The notes beneath the pieces are model-generated. The model searched no databases and had not been told where the DNA came from. It saw only the letters and a list, made by a program, of their open reading frames with translations. 64,000 nt of DNA from Methylobacterium sp. (GTDB lineage: Bacteria; Pseudomonadota; Alphaproteobacteria; Rhizobiales; Beijerinckiaceae). Shown here piece by piece: positions 1 to 8,389 of the stretch. The position numbers and the translations under genes are program-made. Numbering within the stretch: the first letter of the stretch is position 1; every line of letters starts with the position of its first letter. Where the stretch lies: assembly GCF_019745455.1 (NCBI RefSeq), contig NZ_JAIETD010000040.1:62001-126000 (forward strand). Direction: 5' to 3'.

Positions 1-456
1 CATGTCCGGGCTCTTCGAGGCGAGATCCTTGAAGCTCAGGGAGCCGGAGGCGCGCCGGCGCATGCGCCGCACTTCCTCTTCGAGCTGATCGACCTTGAGC
101 GCGTTCTTGATCGAGACCTGGAGCCGCTCGGCGCCCGCCGGTTTCACCACGAAATCGACAGCGCCTGCTCGCATGGCGGTGACCACCGCGTCGATGGAGC
201 CGTTGGCGGTCTGCACGATCACCGGCGTGTCGATGCCGGCCTTGCGCAGTTCCGCCATCACGCCGAGGCCATCGAGGCCACCCGGCATGACGAGATCGAG
301 GAGCACCACGTCGATCGAATCGCCGGCACGCAGGGCTTCGACCGCCTGCTCGCCGTTCTCGGCAATGCGGGCATCGAAGCCGAGGCGGCGGACCATGGCT
401 TCTGCGAGACGCCGCTGCACCGGATCGTCGTCGACGATGAGGATTGTTGTCGACAT
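1..456 (-). CDS. Sigma54-type response regulator, N-terminal part (cut by window edge)
   Basis: The reverse strand reads from ATG at 456 to base 1 with no stop, giving 152 residues of an open-ended gene. Residues 1-120 form a CheY-like receiver: IVDDD near residue 7, phospho-acceptor Asp54 in VVLLDLVMPGG, and the conserved Lys in FVVKPA. After a short basic coiled stretch (EEEVRRMRRR) the last visible residues, FKDLASKSPDM, look like the start of an NtrC-type AAA+ domain, so the full protein is probably a sigma54 activator. It is divergent from the peptidase gene to its right. The kinase partner and output domain lie outside the window; the family call is firm, the AAA+ call is inference. Confidence 0.8.
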   Translation of the reverse strand, partial: MSTTILIVDDDPVQRRLAEAMVRRLGFDARIAENGEQAVEALRAGDSIDVVLLDLVMPGGLDGLGVMAELRKAGIDTPVIVQTANGSIDAVVTAMRAGAVDFVVKPAGAERLQVSIKNALKVDQLEEEVRRMRRRASGSLSFKDLASKSPDM

Positions 457-758
457 ACGGTGGAACCTCGGATCCGCCATGCCGCATGGGTCAAGGGAGT
501 CGAAGGTGACTCCCTGCAACCGCCAGCCGCTGTTTCGTTTCGAGGCGTACCGTGCGCCAAGACCGTAAAGCTGCGCTTAACGACGATTGCACTTATTGGC
601 GTCGCTACGCCGATGGGGACCCTGCGACTGCTTGACCCGGCAACGGTCATGGGTGCGCTCGGTTGATCCCGGAGGCCTGGCGTTCGATATCAGCGTGAGC
701 GGCGCAGCACCGCCGACACGAAGCGGTGAGCACCTGCCGCACGAGGATCCTGCACAGC
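457..758. other. Divergent intergenic region, no gene seen
   Basis: About 300 bases between the divergent response regulator and the M3 peptidase. No convincing coding sequence, hairpin or repeat was found. It must hold the promoters of both genes, but I could not place them with confidence. Confidence 0.5.
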
Positions 759-2633
759 ATGTCGAGCCGTTTCGTCGCGAACACCACGGCGTCGATCCCG
801 ACGCGGTCTCCCGAGGGTGCGAACCAGGCACGTGCGGCGGCCCTCGCCGTCGGCCTCGGCGCCCTGCCCGAATGGGATCTGTCCGATCTCTACTCGGGTA
901 TCGATTCGGAGGATTTCACGGCCGACCTCGCCCGGGCCGAGGCCGAGTGCCGAGAGTTCTCGCAACGCTATGCCGGACGCGTGGCGGCATTGGCGGAGTC
1001 CCAGCAGGCTTCGGTGGAACTCGGCGCCGCAGTCGCGGCCTACGAGGGCATCGAGGATAGACTTGGGAGGCTCATGTCCTTCGCCGGGCTCGTCTATTCC
1101 GGTGACACCACCGACGAGCGCCGCGAGAAGTTCTACGGCGACACCCAGGAGCGGCTCACCACGGCCTCCGGCGATCTCCTGTTTTTCACCCTCGAACTCA
1201 ACCGGGTCGACGACGCGCTGATGGACCGGGCGCTCACCAGGGAGCCGCTGAGTCATTATCGTCCCTGGATCGAGGACCTGCGCCGGGAGAAGCCGTTCCA
1301 GCTCGACGATCGTACCGAGAAGCTGTTTCTGGAGAAGTCGGTCACCGGCCGGGCCGCCTGGAACCGGCTGTTCGACGGCACCATCGCGAGCCTGCGTTTC
1401 CCCGTGCAGGGCGAACAGCTCACCCTCGAGCCGACCCTCAACAAGCTGCAGGATTCCGACGGCGAGGTCCGCAAGGCTGCGGCCGGCGCGCTGAGCGAGG
1501 TGTTCCGCGCAAATCTCCGCACCTTCACGCTGATCACCAACACGCTCGCCAAGGACAAGGAGATCGCCGACCGCTGGCGCGGGTTCAAGGACGTCGCGGA
1601 TTCGCGCCACCTCGCCAACCGGGTCGAACCCGAGGTGGTCTCAGCCATGGTCGAGGCCGTGCAGGCGGCCTATCCGCGCCTGTCGCACCGCTATTACCGG
1701 CTGAAGGCGCGCTGGTTCGGTATCGAGGCGATGCCGTACTGGGACCGCAACGCGCCGTTGCCGCGGGTCGAGCAACGCACGATCTCCTGGGCGGAGGCGC
1801 GCGATACCGTGCTCGATGCCTACGGCGCGTTCTCGCCGCGGATGGCCGACATCGCCCGGACTTTCTTCGACCGGCGCTGGATCGACGCCCCGACCCGGCC
1901 CGGCAAGGCGCCGGGTGCCTTCGCCCATCCCACCGTGCCGTCGGCCCACCCCTATGTGCTGGTGAACTACCAGGGCAAGCCACGGGACGTGATGACCCTG
2001 GCGCACGAACTCGGGCACGGCGTCCACCAAGTGCTGGCGGCGCCGAACGGCGCCCTCATGGCCCCGACCCCCCTCACCCTCGCCGAGACCGCGAGCGTGT
2101 TCGGCGAGATGCTGACCTTCCGCCGCCTGCTCGCCGGCATCACCGACCCGTCCCAGCGGCGCGCCATGTTGGCCGCAAAGGTCGAGGACATGATCAACAC
2201 GGTGGTGCGCCAGATCGCGTTCTACTCCTTCGAACGCAAGGTCCACCTTGCACGTGCGGACGGCGAGCTCACCGCCGACCAGATCAATGCGCTCTGGATC
2301 TCGGTGCAGGCGGAGAGCCTCGGACCGGCCATCGCCCTCGACCCGAGCTACGAGCCGTTCTGGGCCTACATCCCGCACTTCATCCACTCCCCGTTCTACG
2401 TCTACGCCTATGCCTTCGGCGATTGCCTCGTGAACTCCCTCTACGGCGTCTACGCCAAGGCCGAGCCCGGCTTCGTCGAGCGCTACTTCGCCCTCCTCTC
2501 GGCCGGCGGCGCCAAGCCCTACGGCGAACTCCTCGAGCCCTTCGGCCTCGACGCCCGCGACCCGGCCTTCTGGCAGATCGGGCTCAACATGATCGAGGGC
2601 ATGATCGTGGAGTTGGAGGCGATGGAGAGCTGA
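759..2633 (+). CDS. pepF: M3 family oligoendopeptidase (PepF-like)
   Basis: Cytoplasmic zinc metallopeptidase that cuts short peptides. About 624 residues from ATG 759, normal for the family. The zinc site HELGH lies at residues 416-420 in MTLAHELGHGVHQ, with the downstream Glu in LAETASVFGEM. The N-terminal half has the helical PepF pattern starting LPEWDLSDLYSGID. A GTG at 726 in the same frame would add 11 residues; I prefer 759, which has GAGGA about 11 bases upstream. The C-terminal FHSPFYVYAYAFG-type segment (IHSPFYVYAYAFGD) is typical of the clan. It stands alone, divergent from a response regulator, and is followed by a toxin-antitoxin pair that appears unrelated. Confidence 0.92.
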   Translation: MSSRFVANTTASIPTRSPEGANQARAAALAVGLGALPEWDLSDLYSGIDSEDFTADLARAEAECREFSQRYAGRVAALAESQQASVELGAAVAAYEGIEDRLGRLMSFAGLVYSGDTTDERREKFYGDTQERLTTASGDLLFFTLELNRVDDALMDRALTREPLSHYRPWIEDLRREKPFQLDDRTEKLFLEKSVTGRAAWNRLFDGTIASLRFPVQGEQLTLEPTLNKLQDSDGEVRKAAAGALSEVFRANLRTFTLITNTLAKDKEIADRWRGFKDVADSRHLANRVEPEVVSAMVEAVQAAYPRLSHRYYRLKARWFGIEAMPYWDRNAPLPRVEQRTISWAEARDTVLDAYGAFSPRMADIARTFFDRRWIDAPTRPGKAPGAFAHPTVPSAHPYVLVNYQGKPRDVMTLAHELGHGVHQVLAAPNGALMAPTPLTLAETASVFGEMLTFRRLLAGITDPSQRRAMLAAKVEDMINTVVRQIAFYSFERKVHLARADGELTADQINALWISVQAESLGPAIALDPSYEPFWAYIPHFIHSPFYVYAYAFGDCLVNSLYGVYAKAEPGFVERYFALLSAGGAKPYGELLEPFGLDARDPAFWQIGLNMIEGMIVELEAMES

Positions 2634-2654
2634 GGGCTCTAGGTGGCGCAAGCT

Positions 2655-2681
2655 TCTCGTTGTACGTCACGTATAACGAGA
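2655..2681. promoter_or_regulatory. 27-bp near-perfect palindrome, likely toxin-antitoxin operator
   Basis: Outer arms TCTCGTT (2655-2661) and AACGAGA (2675-2681) are exact reverse complements; the core TACGT-C-ACGTA (2663-2673) is also palindromic, leaving one mismatched pair. The right arm overlaps the GAGAGG ribosome binding site of the antitoxin gene at 2692. Antitoxins of this family usually bind such sites to repress their own operon, so this is very probably the autoregulatory operator. Confidence 0.8.
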
Positions 2682-2691
2682 GGTGCCCATC

Positions 2692-2916
2692 ATGAAGCTC
2701 GAAGTGAAGAAGATCGGCAATTCCACTGGGCTCATCCTGCCTAGAGAACTGCTCTCCAAGCTCAACCTCGCCCAAGGCGATTGGGTCTCGGTGACGGAGA
2801 ACGCCGATGGCTCGGTGCGGCTCTCGCCTCTCGATCCTACATTCGAGAGGGGCATGGAGATCGCCGAGAAGGCGATGAAGACCTATCGCAACGCCCTCTC
2901 TGAACTCGCGAAGTGA
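2692..2916 (+). CDS. AbrB/MazE-like antitoxin
   Basis: A 74-residue swapped-hairpin DNA-binding protein: MKLEVKKIGNSTGLILPREL at the N terminus is the classic AbrB/MazE beta-hairpin signature, followed by DWVSVTENADGSVRLSPLDP and an acidic-helical tail (residues 50-74) of the kind that wraps the toxin. ATG 2692 is preferred over GTG 2683 because GAGAGG sits 8 bases before it. Its stop overlaps the GTG start of the doc-like toxin gene (GTGA, 4-base overlap), so the two are translationally coupled. It likely neutralises the toxin and represses the operon through the palindrome at 2655-2681. Confidence 0.88.
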   Translation: MKLEVKKIGNSTGLILPRELLSKLNLAQGDWVSVTENADGSVRLSPLDPTFERGMEIAEKAMKTYRNALSELAK

Positions 2917-3299
2917 GCGAGTTCGTCTGGCTGACGAGCGATCTCGTCCAGGGTATCCATGCCCGTCAGCTCAAGCTCTTTGGAGGGCCGACAGGCCTTC
3001 GCGATGAGGGCGCACTCGAATCCGCGCTCGGGCGCCCGATGAATAGGGCAGTTTATGGCGACGTTGACCTCGCCGAGCTGGCCGCGGCCTATGCCTTCGG
3101 GATTGCGAAGAATCATCCCTTCATCGACGGGAACAAGCGTGCGGCTCTGCTGGCACTCATCACCTTCCTCGGCCTCAACGGCATCGACTTCGTCGCCGAC
3201 GAAGCCGAAGCCGTCGTGATGATCCGGGGGCTCGCCGCCGGCGATGTCGACGAGGGCGGCCCCACCCGCTGGATCCGGGACAACTGCCCGGCGGCCTGA
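2913..3299 (+). CDS. doc: Death-on-curing (Doc/Fic-type) toxin
   Basis: A 128-residue Doc toxin. Doc proteins phosphorylate elongation factor Tu and stop translation (established for the P1 Doc family). The Fic/Doc motif HPFIDGNKRAA is at residues 68-78 with all key residues (His, Asp, Gly, Asn, Lys, Arg) present, so it should be active. The N terminus VWLTSDLVQGIHARQL and GLRDEGALESAL are typical Doc sequences. The start is GTG 2913, overlapping the antitoxin stop. The partner is AbrB/MazE-like rather than Phd, a combination known in alphaproteobacteria. Confidence 0.9.
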   Translation: MSEFVWLTSDLVQGIHARQLKLFGGPTGLRDEGALESALGRPMNRAVYGDVDLAELAAAYAFGIAKNHPFIDGNKRAALLALITFLGLNGIDFVADEAEAVVMIRGLAAGDVDEGGPTRWIRDNCPAA

Positions 3300-3386
3300 C
3301 GCCCGCGACCCGCGGCCTCATTGCCCTGGCATCGCAGTGGCCGGTGCTTATCTCTGAGTCATCCACTCAGACCCGGAACCCTCCCG

Positions 3387-4757
3387 ATGGCCGACTACGA
3401 CAGCGAAGCCAATCGCTTCTCCGCACGCGCGAGCCGCTACGCCCGCGTCGGCGCCAATGTCGGCGGCGTGGCGGCGCGCATGGCCGGTGCCAAGCTCTTC
3501 GGGGGCAAGGGCGGTGAGGCGCCGACCAACGCGGCGGCCCTGGCGCAGGCCCTCGGCGGTCTTAAGGGGCCGATCATGAAGGTGGCTCAGCTCCTTGCCA
3601 CCGTGCCGGACCTGCTACCTCCGGAATACGCCAGCGAGCTGCAGAAGCTCCAGGCCGACGCGCCTCCCATGGGCGCGGCCTTCGTCAAGCGCCGGATGAT
3701 GGCCGAGCTCGGTCCCGACTGGCCGTCGCGCTTTTCGAGCTTCGACCTGAAGCCGGCCGCGGCGGCCTCCCTCGGCCAGGTGCACAAGGCCGTCGGCCTT
3801 GATGGGACGCCCTTCGCCTGCAAGCTCCAGTACCCGGACATGCAGTCGGCCGTCGAGGCCGACCTCAAGCAATTGGAGGTCGCTTTCGCGCTCCACCGCC
3901 GCCTGAGTTCCTGGCTCGACACCCGAGAGATCGCCAAGGAGATCGGCGCCAGGGTGCGCGAGGAACTCGACTACGAGCGCGAGGCCAAGCACGCGGTGCT
4001 GTACGGCAACGTCCTTCGCGATATCGACGCCGTGCGCGTGCCCGCCATTCACAAGGATCTCTCGACGAAGCGTCTGCTCACCCTCGGCTGGCTCGAAGGG
4101 GAGAAGATCCTGAGTTTCGCCGATGCGCCCCTCGAGGTCCGGAATCATCTGGCCCAATCGATGTTCAAGGCGTGGTGGCACCCCTTCAGCCGGGCCGCTG
4201 TCATCCACGGTGACCCCCATCTCGGCAACTACACCGTCTTCTCGGAGGGTGGTGATCCGATGGGCATCAACCTCCTCGATTACGGATGCGTGCGCATCTT
4301 CCACCCGCGCTTCGTCGGCGGCGTGGTCGACCTCTATCGCGGGCTCCTCACCGGGGATCAGGCCCGCATCGTCCACGCCTACGAAACTTGGGGCTTCAAG
4401 AACCTCAATCGCGAGCTCATCGACATCCTCAACATCTGGGCCCGCTTCATTTACGGCCCGCTCCTGGAGGATCGCACCCGCACCGTGGCGGACGGGGTCA
4501 AGCCCGGCGAGTATGGAAGGCGGCAGGCTTTCGAGGTCCATCAGGCGCTCAAGGAACGCGGCCCCGTCACCGTCCCTCAGGAATTCGTGTTCATGGACCG
4601 TGCGGCGGTGGGCCTCGGGGCCGTTTTCCTGCACCTGCGTTCGGAGCTGAACTATCACCGTCTCTTCGAAGCGGAGATCGACCGCTTCAGCCTCGACGAA
4701 CTGGCCGCGCGACAGGGCGATGCCCTCGCGGTCGCGGGGTTGCCCCCGCCGGTCTGA
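3387..4757 (+). CDS. AarF/ABC1/UbiB family atypical kinase
   Basis: About 456 residues from ATG 3387. The ABC1 domain spans roughly residues 60-400: PIMKVAQLLATVPDLLPPEY, the alanine-rich loop AAAASLGQVHKA, catalytic region VIHGDPHLGNY and the metal-binding LLDYGCVR. The family assists ubiquinone synthesis or lipid handling at the membrane. The signature KxGQ motif reads KVAQ here, with Ala replacing Gly, unlike the second family member at 23668 (KLGQ). An upstream in-frame start at 3321 is possible, but MADYDSEANRFSARASRYAR is a natural N terminus. A single gene with no clear operon partner; substrate unknown. Confidence 0.85.
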   Translation: MADYDSEANRFSARASRYARVGANVGGVAARMAGAKLFGGKGGEAPTNAAALAQALGGLKGPIMKVAQLLATVPDLLPPEYASELQKLQADAPPMGAAFVKRRMMAELGPDWPSRFSSFDLKPAAAASLGQVHKAVGLDGTPFACKLQYPDMQSAVEADLKQLEVAFALHRRLSSWLDTREIAKEIGARVREELDYEREAKHAVLYGNVLRDIDAVRVPAIHKDLSTKRLLTLGWLEGEKILSFADAPLEVRNHLAQSMFKAWWHPFSRAAVIHGDPHLGNYTVFSEGGDPMGINLLDYGCVRIFHPRFVGGVVDLYRGLLTGDQARIVHAYETWGFKNLNRELIDILNIWARFIYGPLLEDRTRTVADGVKPGEYGRRQAFEVHQALKERGPVTVPQEFVFMDRAAVGLGAVFLHLRSELNYHRLFEAEIDRFSLDELAARQGDALAVAGLPPPV

Positions 4758-4898
4758 TCGCGGGCGGGGCCGCCCGCCCGTCCCCCGCGAAACGAGCGAT
4801 AAGGAATCCGTCCGCTCGCAACTCGATTGCGGGCCGCCGAAGCTTGCGCTAGATCCCCTTGGAACCAAGCAAGATGACGTCATGGGGACGACCGCACG

Positions 4899-5192
4899 AT
4901 GGCCGACACGAAGACCACGCCCGGCTTGAGCTACAGCCCGGCGATGGACGATAAAACCCACGAACAGACCTACCGTGGCTTCGTCCGTTTCGTAGAAATC
5001 GGCACCGGTGTGGTGCTGTGTTGGGTGCTCGCCCTCGCCGTCGGCGGCATTCGTGAAGCCTGGCTTCTGGCAATCTTCGGCGTCTTCCTGTCGGGCGCCG
5101 CCGGGGCCGCTGGCGCACTCCTGCCGGCCATCGGCTGGAAGGGACCCTTGGTCGTCGGCATCTTCCTCTTCCTCTATCTCGCCTTCGCCTGA
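4899..5192 (+). CDS. aa3-type cytochrome c oxidase subunit IV-like protein
   Basis: A 97-residue protein with a short soluble N terminus containing MDDKTHEQTYRGFVRFVEIG, matching the bacterial aa3 oxidase subunit IV (CoxIV_4) signature of an HexTYxGF motif just before a membrane helix. Hydrophobic segments follow at about residues 38-53, 54-76 and 80-97, more than the single helix of the shortest family members. It sits 59 bases upstream of pntAA on the same strand. Assignment rests on the HEQTYRGF motif; the role would be to pack against the oxidase core in the inner membrane. Confidence 0.7.
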   Translation: MADTKTTPGLSYSPAMDDKTHEQTYRGFVRFVEIGTGVVLCWVLALAVGGIREAWLLAIFGVFLSGAAGAAGALLPAIGWKGPLVVGIFLFLYLAFA

Positions 5193-5251
5193 CCGTCCAA
5201 GGGCCGCTTCGCGGCTTCCAAGAAAAGCCCAATCCCAGGGGGAATCGTCGA

Positions 5252-6391
5252 ATGCGCGTCGCTGTCCTGTCCGAGACGGATCCCGCCGAGCCGCGGGTCG
5301 CGGCGGTCCCCGAGACGGTCAAGAAGTTCAAGGCCCTGGGCGCCGACGTCGTGGTTCAGGCCGGGGCCGGCTCGAAGGCTGGTGTTCCCGATGCCGAGTA
5401 CGAGGCGGCGGGCGCCACGATCGCGGGCTCTGCTCGGGACGCTGCTGACGGTGCCGACCTCGTGCTGAAGGTGCGTCGTCCGGCCGAGGACGAGCTCCAT
5501 CACCTCAAGAGCGGCACGACCGTCGTGGCGATCATGGACCCCTACGGCAACGAGCAGGCCTTGAAGGCGATGGCCGATGCGGGCCTCGCGACCTTCTCCA
5601 TGGAACTGATGCCGCGCATCACCCGCGCCCAGGTGATGGACGTGCTCTCGAGCCAGGCCAACCTAGCCGGCTATCGCGCGGTGGTGGACGGCGCCGCCGA
5701 ATATGGTCGCGCCATGCCGATGATGATGACCGCCGCCGGCACGGTACCGGCCGCCCGCGTCTTCGTGATGGGCGTCGGCGTTGCCGGACTCCAGGCGATC
5801 GCAACGGCCCGTCGCATGGGTGCGGTCGTCACCGCAACCGACGTTCGCCCCGCGACCAAGGAGCAGGTCGAGTCTCTCGGGGCGAAGTTCGTCGCCGTCG
5901 AGGACGAGGAATTCAAACAGGCGGAAACCTCTGGCGGCTACGCCAAGGAGATGTCGGCCGAGTACCAGAAGAAGCAGGCCGAGCTCGTCGCCACCCACAT
6001 TGCCAAGCAGGACATCGTCATCACGACGGCTTTGATCCCGGGGCGCCCTGCCCCGAAGTTGATTTCCGAGGCGATGGTCGCCTCGATGAAGCCCGGCTCG
6101 GTTCTCATCGACCTCGCGGTTGAGCGCGGCGGCAACGTCGAGGGTGCCAAGGCGGGCGAGATCGTGACAACGGCGAACGGCGCCAAGATCGTCGGCCACC
6201 TCAACGTGCCTGGACGCCTCGCCGCCACCGCCTCGAGCCTCTACGCGCGCAATCTCTACGCCTTCGTCGAAACGCTGGTCGACAAGGAAGCCAAGACCCT
6301 GGCCATCAAATGGGACGACGAGCTCGTCAAGGCCACGAACCTGACCCGCGACGGCCAGGTGGTGCACGCCGCCTTCCAGCCCAAAGCCTGA
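5252..6391 (+). CDS. pntAA: NAD(P) transhydrogenase subunit alpha 1 (PntAA)
   Basis: The 379-residue NAD(H)-binding domain I of proton-translocating transhydrogenase, which moves hydride between NADH and NADP+ at the membrane. Starts MRVAVLSETDPAEPRVAAVPE with the alanine dehydrogenase-like fold; the Rossmann glycine motif is VMGVGVAGLQAIATARRMGA, and the mobile-loop region precedes ITTALIPGRPAPKLI. Alphaproteobacteria split PntA into two chains, and the next gene supplies the membrane piece. AGGGGGAATC lies just upstream of ATG 5252. First gene of the pntAA-pntAB-pntB operon. Confidence 0.95.
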   Translation: MRVAVLSETDPAEPRVAAVPETVKKFKALGADVVVQAGAGSKAGVPDAEYEAAGATIAGSARDAADGADLVLKVRRPAEDELHHLKSGTTVVAIMDPYGNEQALKAMADAGLATFSMELMPRITRAQVMDVLSSQANLAGYRAVVDGAAEYGRAMPMMMTAAGTVPAARVFVMGVGVAGLQAIATARRMGAVVTATDVRPATKEQVESLGAKFVAVEDEEFKQAETSGGYAKEMSAEYQKKQAELVATHIAKQDIVITTALIPGRPAPKLISEAMVASMKPGSVLIDLAVERGGNVEGAKAGEIVTTANGAKIVGHLNVPGRLAATASSLYARNLYAFVETLVDKEAKTLAIKWDDELVKATNLTRDGQVVHAAFQPKA

Positions 6392-6410
6392 TCCCGCCGG
6401 AGGACCCTAG

Positions 6411-6860
6411 ATGGCCACGCTTCCCCCCGAACTGGCGGCCGAGCAGGCGCGCGCCGCCGCCGCCGCCGCCCGCACCGCGGCCGACATCGCGCGCCAGAAC
6501 GCCGATCAGGCGCAGAGCATCGCCGACGGCCTCGGCCACGGGCTCTCGGCTATCACACACGGCGCCGTCGATCCGACGGTTTTCCAGCTCGCGATCTTCG
6601 TGCTGGCGATCGCCGTCGGCTACTACGTCGTGTGGTCGGTGACCCCAGCGCTGCATACGCCGCTGATGTCGGTGACCAACGCGATCTCCTCGGTGATCAT
6701 CGTCGGCGCCATCCTCGCTGCCGGCGTGCCGTTCATCGAGAACGGCACGGGCTGGGCCCGCTTCTTCGGGTTCCTCGGCATCGTCTTTGCCAGCGTGAAC
6801 ATCTTCGGCGGCTTCCTCGTCACCCAGCGCATGCTCGCCATGTACAAGAAGAAGGCCTGA
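6411..6860 (+). CDS. pntAB: NAD(P) transhydrogenase subunit alpha 2 (PntAB)
   Basis: A 149-residue membrane subunit corresponding to the C-terminal part of E. coli PntA. An alanine-rich helical N terminus (residues 1-50, [18 protein letters not shown]) is followed by three to four hydrophobic helices, including [20 protein letters not shown] and the family signature [20 protein letters not shown]. It forms part of domain II, the proton channel, with PntB. It lies 19 bases after pntAA and 4 bases before pntB. Confidence 0.93.
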   Translation: MATLPPELAAEQARAAAAAARTAADIARQNADQAQSIADGLGHGLSAITHGAVDPTVFQLAIFVLAIAVGYYVVWSVTPALHTPLMSVTNAISSVIIVGAILAAGVPFIENGTGWARFFGFLGIVFASVNIFGGFLVTQRMLAMYKKKA

Positions 6861-6864
6861 GACG

Positions 6865-8265
6865 ATGTCCCAGAACGTCTCATCCCTTCTCTACATCGTC
6901 GCCGGCGTCCTGTTCATCATGGCGCTGAGGGGGCTCTCGCACCCCACGACGTCGCGACAGGGTAACCTCTACGGCATGGTCGGTATGGGCCTCGCCGTGC
7001 TTACGACGCTTGTCGGGCATCCGCCGTCGGGCCTCGGCGCATGGGTCATCGTGCTCCTCGGCCTCGCCATCGGCGGCGGAGCCGGCGCGGTGATCGCCAA
7101 GCGCGTGCCGATGACCGCGATGCCCGAGCTCGTGGCAGCCTTCCACTCGCTCGTCGGTCTCGCGGCGGTGGCAGGCGCGGCGGGGACTCTCTACGCGCCG
7201 CAGGCCGTCGGCATCCTCGAGAACGGCCATATCCATAAGGAATCGCTGTTCGAGATGGCGCTCGGCGTCGCGATCGGCGCAATCACCTTCACAGGCTCGG
7301 TCATCGCCTTCGCCAAGCTATCAGGACGGATGTCGGGGAAGCCGATCATCCTGCCGCAGCGCCATGCCATCAACATCGCTCTTGGCATCGCCCTCGTCGG
7401 CCTCATCGCCGTCTTCATCGGTACGGAGAGCAAGCTGCTCTTCTGGCTGATCGTGATCCTGTCCTTCGTCCTCGGCGGGCTCCTGATCATCCCGATCGGC
7501 GGCGCAGACATGCCCGTCGTGGTGTCGATGCTGAACTCGTACTCCGGTTGGGCGGCGGCCGGAATCGGCTTCACCCTGGGCAACCTTGCCCTGATCATCA
7601 CCGGAGCGCTCGTCGGCTCGTCTGGTGCGATTCTGTCCTACATCATGTGCAAGGCGATGAACCGGTCGTTCATCTCCGTCATACTCGGCGGCTTCGGCGG
7701 CGATAGCGCCGCTGCGGGAGTCGGCGGGGCCGTCGAGACCCGGCCGGTGAAGCAGGGTTCGGCGGACGATGCCGCCTACATCATGAAGAACGCCGAGCGC
7801 GTCATCATCGTGCCGGGCTACGGCATGGCGGTGGCCCAGGCCCAGCATTCGCTGCGCGAGATGGCGGACCTGCTCAAGAAGGAGGGCGTCGACGTCAAAT
7901 ACGCCATCCACCCTGTGGCCGGCCGTATGCCTGGCCACATGAACGTGCTGCTCGCCGAGGCCAACGTGCCCTACGACGAGGTATTCGAGCTCGAGGACAT
8001 CAACGGCGAGTTCCCGCAGGCGGACGTCGCCTTCGTCATCGGCGCCAACGACGTCACCAACCCCGCCGCCAAGACCGACAAAGCCTCGCCGATCTACGGC
8101 ATGCCGATCCTGGACGTCGAGCGGGCCAAGACCGTACTGTTCATCAAGCGCGGCATGGGCTCGGGCTATGCGGGCGTCGAGAACGAGGTGTTCTTCCGCG
8201 ACAACACCATGATGCTGTTCGGAGACGCCAAGAAGGTCGTGGATTCGATCCTCAAGAATCTCTGA
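6865..8265 (+). CDS. pntB: NAD(P) transhydrogenase subunit beta (PntB)
   Basis: A 466-residue subunit with about nine membrane helices (residues 1-270) that carry the rest of the proton channel and a C-terminal NADP(H)-binding domain III (about 290-466). The domain III motif VIIVPGYGMAVAQAQHSLRE is complete, as are HPVAGRMPGHMNVLLAE and the GANDVTNPAA loop. Ends the operon and is followed by a strong intrinsic terminator at 8292-8321. The product supplies NADPH by using the proton gradient. Confidence 0.96.
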   Translation: MSQNVSSLLYIVAGVLFIMALRGLSHPTTSRQGNLYGMVGMGLAVLTTLVGHPPSGLGAWVIVLLGLAIGGGAGAVIAKRVPMTAMPELVAAFHSLVGLAAVAGAAGTLYAPQAVGILENGHIHKESLFEMALGVAIGAITFTGSVIAFAKLSGRMSGKPIILPQRHAINIALGIALVGLIAVFIGTESKLLFWLIVILSFVLGGLLIIPIGGADMPVVVSMLNSYSGWAAAGIGFTLGNLALIITGALVGSSGAILSYIMCKAMNRSFISVILGGFGGDSAAAGVGGAVETRPVKQGSADDAAYIMKNAERVIIVPGYGMAVAQAQHSLREMADLLKKEGVDVKYAIHPVAGRMPGHMNVLLAEANVPYDEVFELEDINGEFPQADVAFVIGANDVTNPAAKTDKASPIYGMPILDVERAKTVLFIKRGMGSGYAGVENEVFFRDNTMMLFGDAKKVVDSILKNL

Positions 8266-8291
8266 CCCGCCGGACACCGACGGATCCGATC

Positions 8292-8321
8292 GGGGCCGGC
8301 GTTCTTCGCCGGCCCCTTTTT
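8292..8321 (+). terminator. Intrinsic terminator of the pnt operon
   Basis: Perfect 10-bp stem GGGGCCGGCG (8292-8301) with CGCCGGCCCC (8307-8316), loop TTCTT, then five T residues (8317-8321). It stands 26 bases after the pntB stop. Confidence 0.92.
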
Positions 8322-8389
8322 CGTGACGACGGCTTCGCCGGCGAACGGGACGGTGGCGCCCGAAGGCCTTGACCGGCTAGAACCACCCG

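Noticed and set aside
3615-4961. 448-codon reverse-strand frame over the AarF-like gene
   Set aside because: Shadow of the forward coding sequence, no recognisable motifs.
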